Assembly: GCA_946886175.1 (NCBI GenBank)
Contig: CAMPIA010000107.1
Span: forward strand, 1 to 5,329
Origin: an uncultured Altererythrobacter sp.
Lineage (GTDB): Bacteria > Pseudomonadota > Alphaproteobacteria > Sphingomonadales > Sphingomonadaceae
DNA: 5,329 bases
Reading direction: 5' to 3'
Position numbers and translations under genes: made by a program. Below are positions 1 through 5,204 of this stretch, in pieces (within the stretch, counting starts at the first letter, position 1; the number at the start of each line of letters is the position of its first letter). The notes below the pieces were generated by a model. It was not told the DNA's origin. It worked only from the letters and a program-made list of their open reading frames with translations, and did not search any database.

Positions 1-847
1 CGCGGTTCTTGTGCTGGCTGCGGTCGTTCTGGCTCGCGACCACGATCCCGCTCGGCTGGTGGGTAATGCGCACCGCGCTGTCGGTCGTGTTGACGTGCTG
101 CCCCCCCGCGCCGCTTGCGCGGTACGTGTCGATCTTGAGGTCGGCCGGGTTGATCTCGATCGCGATATTGTCGTCGATCACCGGATAGACCCACACCGAA
201 CTGAAGCTGGTGTGGCGGCGCGCGGCGCTGTCGTAGGGGCTGATGCGCACCAGCCGGTGCACCCCGCTCTCGGTCTTGGCGTAGCCGTAGGCGTTCTCGC
301 CCTTGATCTGCAGCGTCGCGCTCTTGATCCCGGCCTGCTCGCCCGCCTGGTATTCCACCGTCTCGACCTTGAAGCCCTTCCGCTCGGCCCAGCGCGCGTA
401 CATGCGAAAGAGCATCTCGGCCCAGTCCTGGCTTTCGGTTCCGCCCGCGCCGGCGTGGATTTCGAGGAAGGTGTCGTTCGCATCGGCCTCGCCCGCGAGC
501 AACGCCTGGACCTTGTCCGCATCTGCGCGCGCGGCGAGCTTCTCGAGGCTGGCGAGCCCGTCGGCGACGATCTCGTCGTTGCTCTCGGCCTCGCCCATCT
601 CGACGAATTCGACCGCGTCGCTCTTCTCGCTCTCGATCTCGCGCACGGTGTTCACCGCATCCTCGAGCCGCTTCTGCTCGCGTGTGATCGCCTGCGCGTC
701 TCTTGGATCGTCCCACAGGGTGGGATCCTGCACGCGCGCATTGAGCTCGTCGAGCCGGCGCAGCGCGCGTTCCCAGTCGAGCGACTGGCGCACCAGCGCG
801 AGCGCGGCGTCGATACGGTCGATATGGGCCTGCCCTTCGGCACGCAT
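1..847 (-). CDS. prfB: Peptide chain release factor 2 (RF2), partial: C-terminus runs off the left edge
   Basis: RF2 recognises UGA and UAA stop codons in the ribosomal A site and triggers peptidyl-tRNA hydrolysis in the cytoplasm. Reading the minus strand from ATG at 847-845 gives 282 complete codons; E. coli RF2 has about 365, so roughly 80-90 C-terminal residues are missing. An N-terminal helical domain (about 1-110) is followed by GGTESQDW (135-142), the stop-codon-reading loop VRISPYDS with the tripeptide at 203-205 (SPY where E. coli has SPF), RRHTSF, and the catalytic GAGGQHVN with GGQ at 248-250. Residue 244, equivalent to E. coli 246, is Ala. The frame is open across the position of the E. 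coli programmed +1 frameshift (Leu23-Asp24, no in-frame UGA), so that autoregulation is absent. The start is supported by GGAGA 8 nt upstream and by N-terminal alignment. The gene lies 71 nt downstream of the peroxiredoxin gene on the same strand. SPY and domain order fit RF2, not RF1 (PxT). Confidence 0.96.
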   Translation of the reverse strand, partial: MRAEGQAHIDRIDAALALVRQSLDWERALRRLDELNARVQDPTLWDDPRDAQAITREQKRLEDAVNTVREIESEKSDAVEFVEMGEAESNDEIVADGLASLEKLAARADADKVQALLAGEADANDTFLEIHAGAGGTESQDWAEMLFRMYARWAERKGFKVETVEYQAGEQAGIKSATLQIKGENAYGYAKTESGVHRLVRISPYDSAARRHTSFSSVWVYPVIDDNIAIEINPADLKIDTYRASGAGGQHVNTTDSAVRITHQPSGIVVASQNDRSQHKNR

Positions 848-855
848 GAACTTGT

Positions 856-860
856 TCTCC
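856..860 (-). promoter_or_regulatory. Ribosome binding site of prfB
   Basis: On the minus strand GGAGA ends 8 nt before the ATG at 847. This is a good Shine-Dalgarno match at normal spacing and it decides the prfB start. Confidence 0.75.
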
Positions 861-906
861 GAAACAGGAATTGGCGGCCCGCTTAGACGAGCGTGAGGAA
901 TTGCGA

Positions 907-930
907 AAGGGCGGGCGGTCAGCCGCCCTT
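907..930 (-). terminator. GC-rich hairpin over the peroxiredoxin stop codon; weak terminator or attenuator candidate
   Basis: Bases 907-914 (AAGGGCGG) are perfectly complementary to 923-930, giving an 8-bp stem with an 8-nt loop. An alternative 6-bp stem, 913-918 with 923-928, closes on a 4-nt loop. The TGA stop of the peroxiredoxin gene (921-919) sits in the loop in either fold. In the minus-strand transcript the stem is followed by UCGC, so there is no real U-tract. It may only slow or partly terminate transcription before prfB. Intrinsic terminator activity is inference and weak. Confidence 0.3.
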
Positions 931-1458
931 AGCGAGCTTCCGAACCGCCGCCAGCGTCAGGCGCACGTGGTCGCGATAGTCGAGGTCGGAGTGGACGAAC
1001 ACGATCTTGCCGCTGCTGTCGATCACGTAGCTCGTGCGGTCGGTCATCCCGGTGTCCTTGCCTTCACGCACCAGCGCCGTGTCGTAGGCCTCGACGATCG
1101 GCGGAGTCGCCGCGCCGACCGCGAACTTGCTGCGGCATTCCTCGGTCGAAAAGCGCTTGAGCGTCTCGATGTCGTCGTTCGACATGCCGATCACGGTCGC
1201 GCCCACGGCGGCGAATTCGTCCGCGGCCTCGGCGAACTGGCGCGCCTCCAGCGTGCAGCCCTTGGTGAACGCTTTGGGGTAGAAATAGAGCACCACCGGC
1301 CCCTTCGCCAGCGCCGCGCGCAAATTGAACGCGAAGGCCTTTCCACCCTTCGCGGCCTGGGTCGCGAACAGCGGGGCTGCGCTGCCCACGGGCAGCTCGG
1401 CCAAGGCGGGGGCGGCGGCGAATGCAGCGAGTGCGGCGGCCAACACGAACTTTCTCAT
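919..1458 (-). CDS. Secreted peroxiredoxin, AhpC/TSA superfamily, PrxQ/Bcp-like
   Basis: A thiol peroxidase that should reduce hydrogen peroxide or organic peroxides through a catalytic cysteine, here outside the cytoplasmic membrane. The 179-residue protein begins with a typical Sec signal peptide: charged MRK, a hydrophobic Ala/Leu-rich core, and likely cleavage after ALA at residues 18-20. The mature part is a thioredoxin-like fold: VVLYFYP (about 55-61), then the peroxiredoxin signature P61-x3-T65-x2-C68, with Cys68 as the peroxidatic residue. The PrxQ resolving cysteine usually found five residues on is Arg73 here. The only other cysteine is Cys108 (TEECRSKF), placed like the helix-3 resolving cysteine of some Bcp proteins. 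TSYVIDSSGKIVFVH (142-156) is the typical late strand pair. AGGAGA lies 5 nt before the ATG and fixes the start. The gene begins 32 nt after mrcA and is followed by prfB 71 nt later, suggesting co-transcription. Family assignment is firm; substrate and reductant are unknown. Confidence 0.93.
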   Translation of the reverse strand: MRKFVLAAALAAFAAAPALAELPVGSAAPLFATQAAKGGKAFAFNLRAALAKGPVVLYFYPKAFTKGCTLEARQFAEAADEFAAVGATVIGMSNDDIETLKRFSTEECRSKFAVGAATPPIVEAYDTALVREGKDTGMTDRTSYVIDSSGKIVFVHSDLDYRDHVRLTLAAVRKLAKGG

Positions 1459-1463
1459 CGCTC

Positions 1464-1469
1464 TCTCCT
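1464..1469 (-). promoter_or_regulatory. Ribosome binding site of the peroxiredoxin gene
   Basis: AGGAGA on the minus strand, 5 nt before the ATG at 1458. It is the strongest Shine-Dalgarno in the window and supports translation from this ATG rather than from the much longer open frame that continues upstream inside mrcA. Confidence 0.8.
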
Positions 1470-1472
1470 TTG

Positions 1473-1490
1473 CGCCCCAAGGTCGGGGCG
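1473..1490 (-). other. Perfect GC hairpin between the mrcA stop and the peroxiredoxin ribosome binding site
   Basis: CGCCCC (1473-1478) and GGGGCG (1485-1490) form a perfect 6-bp all-GC stem with a 6-nt loop. On the minus strand it begins at the first base after the mrcA TGA and ends 3 nt before AGGAGA. No U-tract follows, so it is unlikely to be an intrinsic terminator. A role in mRNA end protection or in tuning initiation on the downstream gene is inference. Confidence 0.45.
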
Positions 1491-4004
1491 TCAGTAGATG
1501 CCGCCCTGATCCTCCACGAAGTCGGACGGCTCGCCGTAGGCGTCTTCGAAGCGCGCGTTCTGTCGCGCGCGCTGACCCGCGCGGATCAGCTCGAGGAATT
1601 CGCGCCGCTGGGCCTCGATCGCATCGGCGCGGGTGCGCCGCGGCGGCTCGGTGTCGGGCTTGAACGCCTCCCAGATGATCGCGGCCTTGGGGTCGTCGCT
1701 CGGCCAGCCGTCGAACACGCGCTTGCCCGAGCGGCGGTCGATCCGCACCATGCGGATGCCCGCGGGGGCGACGAAGGGTTCGTCCGACCAGTGCGATCGC
1801 GTCTGCTCGACGAAGTCCATCATCATCGGTGCGGCGGTGTTGCCGCCCTGAACCCAGCCGCCCATCGGCCGCGGCTGGTCGAAGCCGAGATACATCCCCG
1901 CGATGATGTCGGGCGAACCGCCGACGAACCAGGCGTTGGTCGGGCCGGTGGTGGTGCCGGTCTTGCCGAACAGCGGCAGGCCCAGGCTGCGCAGCCGCAC
2001 AGCGGTGCCGCGCGTCACCACGCCGCGCAGCATGTGCACCACCTGATAGGCGGTGCGCGGGTCCATCACCTGCTTGCCGCTCAGGCCCATGCGCGGCATC
2101 GGCTTGCCGTCCCATTCGGGCATGTTGCAACCGGTGCACTCGCGCTCGTCCGCGCGCCAGATGACCTCGCCGTCGCGGTCCTGCACGTAGTCGATCAGCG
2201 TCGGATTGTTCTGCCGTCCGTGGTTGGCGAGCGCCGAATAGGCGCTGACCATCTTGAGCACGGTGGTGTCGCCCGCGCCGAGCGCGAAGGCGGGATAGGG
2301 CTCGTAGCTGCCGATGCCGACCCGCTCGAACGTCTTGATCACGTTGGGCATCCCGGCGTCCATCGCGATGTGCACGGTCATCAGGTTGCGGCTCTGCTCG
2401 AGCCCCCAGCGCATCGTGTGCACCCCGCCGCCGCCGCCGCCGAAGTTGCGGAAGCATTTCTCGCCCAGTGCAGCCCCCTGGTAATAGCAGAACGTCGAAT
2501 CAGGCACTTGCGTCGCAGGCGTCATCCCGCTTTCGAGCCCCGCCGCGTACACGAACGGCTTGATCGTCGAGCCGGGCTGGCGGAGCGCCTGGGTCGCACG
2601 GTTGAAGTCGCTCAGCCGGCTGTCGAACCCGCCCTGCATCGCGAGCACCCGACCGGTGAGCGGCGCGATCGCGACGAACCCGCCCGAAACCTCGGGCACC
2701 GAGCGCAGGCGATAGCCGTCCCCGGCCTGCTCGACCGCGACCACGTCGCCGATCTTCACCGCGTCGGGAAAACCGCTCAGCGGATACGTCTCGCCGTCGG
2801 CCATGCCGATCGTGGCGGCGGAACCACTCCGTCCGGTGACGACGCCGATCTCCCAGTCCTGATAGGCAATGCCCAGATTCGACGAGTTCAGCTGCTCGGT
2901 CAGATCGCCGTTGTCGGGATCGATCGTCGCCACCGGCCCCGGCCATCCGCGATTGCCGTGATACCGCATCATCCCGTCGCGCAACGAATCGCGCGCCGCC
3001 GCCTGCAGTTCGGGGTCGAGCGAAGTGCGCACCCACAACCCGCCGGCATAGACGCTGTTCTTGCCGTCCTCGGCGGTCTCGCCGAAATCCTCGATCAGGT
3101 TGCGCCGCACTTCCTCGAAGAAATAGCCGGCGTCGGCGATGGTGTACTGCGCGCGCATCGGCTTGAGCCCGAGCGGCTCCGCCTTGGCAGCGGCCGCATC
3201 GGCCGCGGAGACGAACTCGTTCTCCACCATCTGGTCGAGCACGAAGTTGCGCCGCTCGACCGCCAGATCGGCGTATTTCTTGCGGCTGTAGCGTTCGGGG
3301 GCCTTGGGCAGAATCGCGAGAAACGCCATCTCGTGCAGCTCGAGATCGCCCACGTCCTCGTCGAAATAGGCGCGCGCCGCCGCCTGGACGCCGAAGCTGC
3401 GGCGCCCGAGCGGAATCTCGTTGAGATAGAGCTCGAGGATCTGCTGCTTGGTCAGCGCCTCCTCGATCCTGCGCGCGAGTATCATCTCCTTGAGCTTGCG
3501 GGTGATCGAATATTCGTTCGACAGCAGGATGTTCTTCGCCACCTGCTGGGTGATGGTCGAGCCGCCGACCGCGCGCTCGCCCGATCCGAGCTTGCTGACA
3601 TAGTCGATGACCGCCCCCGCGAGCCCGCCCATGTCGATCCCGCCGTGGGTGAAGAAAGTCTTGTCCTCGGCCGCGAGATAGGCCTCGATCAGCTGCTGGG
3701 GAAAGTCCGGATACTGCAACTGAACCCGCCGTTCGCGGGCGTAGGAATAGACGATTTCCCCGTCGATCCCGCGCACCATCGTGGGCAGCGGGGGCTCGTA
3801 TTCGAGCAGCATCTCGGCGTCGGGCAGGTCGCGCGCGAGCAGCGCCCAGACCACGACCCACAGCGCGAGCATCGCAGCGAGCAGAATCGTGAACCAGCGG
3901 AACCAGCGCTTCTCGCGCCAGTTCGTCTTGAACCAGCTCAGCGCCCCCGATGCGTCGCGGCGGATGCGGTAGCGGAAATACTCTGTGTGGGACTGTTCGG
4001 CCAT
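1491..4004 (-). CDS. mrcA: Bifunctional class A penicillin-binding protein 1A (glycosyltransferase/transpeptidase)
   Basis: Polymerises lipid II into glycan strands and cross-links the stem peptides at the outer face of the inner membrane. The 837-residue protein (E. coli PBP1A is 850) has a short cationic cytoplasmic N-terminus and one membrane anchor (about 35-57). The GT51 domain follows: EDKTFFTHGG with catalytic Glu113, GGSTITQQ (148-154 within GGST...), RKLKE (169-173), ILELYLNEIPLG (189-200). A linker/OB-like region (about 320-440) precedes the transpeptidase, which has catalytic Ser479 in STIK (479-482), SRN (538-540) and KTGT (681-684). The Arg/Glu-rich C-terminal tail (about 785-837) is low in complexity. 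Four cysteines, all in the transpeptidase part, form two pairs: 506/517 and 623/626 (CTGC). A six-glycine run occupies 522-527. The ATG at 4004 has only a weak AGGG 12 nt upstream; it was chosen because it gives a standard cationic N-terminus and no better start lies nearby. All catalytic motifs are intact, so the enzyme should be active. Confidence 0.97.
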   Translation of the reverse strand: MAEQSHTEYFRYRIRRDASGALSWFKTNWREKRWFRWFTILLAAMLALWVVVWALLARDLPDAEMLLEYEPPLPTMVRGIDGEIVYSYARERRVQLQYPDFPQQLIEAYLAAEDKTFFTHGGIDMGGLAGAVIDYVSKLGSGERAVGGSTITQQVAKNILLSNEYSITRKLKEMILARRIEEALTKQQILELYLNEIPLGRRSFGVQAAARAYFDEDVGDLELHEMAFLAILPKAPERYSRKKYADLAVERRNFVLDQMVENEFVSAADAAAAKAEPLGLKPMRAQYTIADAGYFFEEVRRNLIEDFGETAEDGKNSVYAGGLWVRTSLDPELQAAARDSLRDGMMRYHGNRGWPGPVATIDPDNGDLTEQLNSSNLGIAYQDWEIGVVTGRSGSAATIGMADGETYPLSGFPDAVKIGDVVAVEQAGDGYRLRSVPEVSGGFVAIAPLTGRVLAMQGGFDSRLSDFNRATQALRQPGSTIKPFVYAAGLESGMTPATQVPDSTFCYYQGAALGEKCFRNFGGGGGGVHTMRWGLEQSRNLMTVHIAMDAGMPNVIKTFERVGIGSYEPYPAFALGAGDTTVLKMVSAYSALANHGRQNNPTLIDYVQDRDGEVIWRADERECTGCNMPEWDGKPMPRMGLSGKQVMDPRTAYQVVHMLRGVVTRGTAVRLRSLGLPLFGKTGTTTGPTNAWFVGGSPDIIAGMYLGFDQPRPMGGWVQGGNTAAPMMMDFVEQTRSHWSDEPFVAPAGIRMVRIDRRSGKRVFDGWPSDDPKAAIIWEAFKPDTEPPRRTRADAIEAQRREFLELIRAGQRARQNARFEDAYGEPSDFVEDQGGIY
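2425..2442. repeat. (CCG)6 trinucleotide microsatellite inside mrcA
   Basis: Six uninterrupted CCG units on the plus strand, read on the minus strand as most of the glycine codons for residues 522-527 of PBP1A. It lies between the SxxK and SxN motifs, next to Cys517. Gain or loss of a unit would keep the frame and change only the glycine count. Confidence 0.85.
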
Positions 4005-4042
4005 AATCGGCTACGGCCCTAGCACGCGCTTTCTGTCTCGCG

Positions 4043-4072
4043 CCATAACGATTGCATTGCTTTAGGGACCAA
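4043..4072 (-). promoter_or_regulatory. Candidate promoter of mrcA
   Basis: On the minus strand, TTGGTC (4072-4067) and TTATGG (4048-4043) are separated by 18 bp, a loose match to a sigma-70 type promoter. The predicted start near 4036 would leave a leader of about 30 nt before the mrcA ATG. The 257-nt gap from the amidase makes an mrcA promoter here reasonable, but both hexamers are degenerate. Confidence 0.25.
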
Positions 4073-4139
4073 GGACGTCGCTTGCGCGAAAAGCCATTCG
4101 CGGGCGACCTCGCGCGTTCAGTCCTCCAGACTCTCCTAA

Positions 4140-4210
4140 GTCATCCCCGCGAAAGCGGGGATCCAGGGTGCGGCGGTTCTTCCATGGATCCCCGCGTGCA
4201 CGAGAATGAC
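4140..4210. repeat. Inverted-repeat intergenic element (REP/small MITE-like), 71 nt
   Basis: Two arms of 29 nt face each other: 4140-4168 begins GTCATCCCCGC, and 4182-4210, read on the minus strand, begins GTCATTCTCGT. The left arm is a hairpin by itself, ATCCCCGC (4143-4150), GAAA loop, GCGGGGAT (4155-4162). The arms also pair with each other through a perfect 11-bp inverted repeat, 4155-4165 (GCGGGGATCCA) with 4185-4195. The GTCATCCCCGCGAAAGCGGGGATCC core matches a dispersed intergenic repeat type that I know from many proteobacterial genomes; its translation typically gives the spurious peptide LDPRFRGDD, as it does here. The element sits 51 nt past the amidase stop and 135 nt before mrcA. 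It could stabilise or end the amidase transcript. Function, copy number and family name cannot be judged from this window. Confidence 0.8.
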
Positions 4211-4261
4211 AATGATTGACGACGCGCGCGACCGGCGGCGGCGGGCTGAATACGTTGCGGC

Positions 4262-5131
4262 CTAAGCGCCCGCCTGCCGCGCGAAATATATCCGGATCGC
4301 GCGCGCCATGATTTCGGCGAAGCGCTCGCGGCCTTCCTCGGTGGTCAGCCGCGCGGCGTCCTCGGGATTGGTGATGAACCCGGATTCGTAGAGCACCGCG
4401 GGCACGTCGGGCGCGCGCAGCACCGCCAGCGCGGCCGAGCGGCGCTCCTGCGGATGGAACACCAGCGCCCCTTCCCCCTCGCGCACGATCAGGCTGGCGA
4501 ATTCGGCCGATTGTTCCTGCACGCGGCGCTGCGACAGCTCGACGAGGATCGCGTTGACCGCCTGGCTCTGCCCTTCGACCGCTACGCCGTTGACCCGGTC
4601 GGCGTTGTTCTCGCGCGCGGCGAAGCGCGCCGCGGCCTGGCTCGAGGCCTTGGCGGAGAGGGTATAGATACTCGCCCCGCTCGCGCCGCTCTCCTCGGCC
4701 GCGGAATCGGCGTGGATCGAGATGAACAGGTCGGCGCCCAGCCGCCGCGCGATCTCGGGCCGCTCGTCGAGGACCAGGAACCGGTCGTCCTCGCGCGTCA
4801 GCGCCACGCGGATGCCGCCTTCCGCGACCAGCCGGTCGCGCAGCGCGAGCGCAAGACCGAGCGCGATATCTTTCTCCTGAAAGCCCTCCACGCTCGCGCC
4901 CGGATCCTTGCCCCCGTGCCCCGCGTCGATCACCACCAGCGGCCGCGCGCGGTTCTGCGGCCCTTCGATCGCCGGCAGGTCGACCGGGTCTCCCGCTGCC
5001 GGCAGCAGCAACCGCACGACGTAGTCGCGCCCCAGATGCGGCACCGGAATCGTCAGGCCCAAAAAGTACAATCCGCCCAGCAACGCCAGCGGGGCCCCGA
5101 AAATCAGCCAGATCTGAACCCGCATGGACAT
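4262..5131 (-). CDS. N-acetylmuramoyl-L-alanine amidase, Amidase_3 family (AmiC-like, no AMIN domain)
   Basis: A zinc hydrolase that cuts the amide bond between N-acetylmuramic acid and L-Ala of the stem peptide, acting in the periplasm in daughter-cell separation and wall turnover. The 289-residue protein has an N-terminal hydrophobic segment (about 5-28), an uncleaved anchor or signal, then a short linker and the Amidase_3 domain from about residue 64. The first zinc ligand is His72 in VVIDAGHGGKDPG, the second Glu86 (EKD), the third His140 (SIHAD). The catalytic Glu249 lies in VLYESGFITN. Ligand spacings (14 and 54) match the family. A helical insertion around 160-212 is where relatives carry the autoinhibitory helix. 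It lacks the AMIN targeting domain of E. coli AmiC, so the symbol is left blank; in alphaproteobacteria such proteins are often called amiC. The ATG at 5131 has no clear ribosome binding site; an in-frame ATG at 5125 is the alternative start. It is probably the first gene of the minus-strand cluster. Confidence 0.93.
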   Translation of the reverse strand: MSMRVQIWLIFGAPLALLGGLYFLGLTIPVPHLGRDYVVRLLLPAAGDPVDLPAIEGPQNRARPLVVIDAGHGGKDPGASVEGFQEKDIALGLALALRDRLVAEGGIRVALTREDDRFLVLDERPEIARRLGADLFISIHADSAAEESGASGASIYTLSAKASSQAAARFAARENNADRVNGVAVEGQSQAVNAILVELSQRRVQEQSAEFASLIVREGEGALVFHPQERRSAALAVLRAPDVPAVLYESGFITNPEDAARLTTEEGRERFAEIMARAIRIYFARQAGA

Positions 5132-5140
5132 TGCGCGCCA

Positions 5141-5170
5141 TTGTTACGGTGTTGCGGCGGCATTGCGCAA
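5141..5170 (-). promoter_or_regulatory. Candidate promoter of the amidase gene (transcript possibly leaderless)
   Basis: On the minus strand TTGCGC (5170-5165) and TAACAA (5146-5141) are 18 bp apart. A start about 7 nt past the -10 falls near 5134, only about 3 nt before the ATG at 5131. This would agree with the absence of a Shine-Dalgarno sequence. The match is moderate and the call is inference. Confidence 0.3.
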
Positions 5171-5179
5171 CATGGTTGC
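5151..5179. promoter_or_regulatory. Overlapping dyads between the divergent candidate promoters (possible operator)
   Basis: GTTGC occurs at 5151-5155 and 5175-5179, with its complement GCAAC at 5167-5171. This gives GTTGCG/CGCAAC (9-nt spacer) and GCAAC-ATG-GTTGC, and TTGCGCAA (5163-5170) is a perfect 8-bp palindrome in between. The cluster covers the -35 regions of both candidate promoters. Protein binding is inference; the symmetry itself is directly visible. Confidence 0.35.
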
Positions 5180-5204
5180 CGAGCCGAACCCACGGTGCTA
5201 GCGA
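5176..5204 (+). promoter_or_regulatory. Candidate rightward promoter, alphaproteobacterial housekeeping type
   Basis: TTGCCGA (5176-5182), a 14-bp gap, then GCTAGCGA (5197-5204). The Caulobacter vegetative consensus is TTGACGS, 10-14 bp, GCTANAWC. The -35 differs at one position and the GCTA core is exact. Transcription would start around 5209-5212, at the foot of the first leader hairpin, and run out of the window to the right. Confidence 0.4.

Noticed and set aside
11..886. 291-codon plus-strand open frame (and a 197-codon one) opposite prfB
   Set aside because: These lie opposite an unmistakable RF2 sequence with the GGQ motif; composition is of the shadow type.
1459..2457. Long in-frame upstream extension of the peroxiredoxin reading frame into mrcA
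   Set aside because: The extension is an out-of-frame reading of mrcA. The ATG at 1458 with AGGAGA upstream and a signal peptide is clearly the real start.
1422..4022. 866-codon open frame on the plus strand opposite mrcA
   Set aside because: It is an antisense shadow produced by high GC. Its His/Arg/Ala-rich product lacks any domain I recognise, while the minus strand encodes a full PBP1A with all catalytic motifs.
4085..4102. Small palindrome CGCGAA/TTCGCG upstream of mrcA
   Set aside because: A 6-bp stem of this composition is expected by chance in such GC-rich DNA; it has no T-tract and no clear relation to a promoter.
4005..4261. Small gene, tRNA or CRISPR in the amidase-mrcA gap
   Set aside because: Apart from the 71-nt inverted-repeat element and a weak promoter candidate I see no cloverleaf, direct-repeat array or start with ribosome binding site.
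4062..5141. 359-codon minus-strand frame overlapping the amidase
   Set aside because: It is out of frame with the zinc amidase, Arg/Gly/Ala-rich, and its end translates the intergenic repeat (LDPRFRGDD), a known false-ORF signature.
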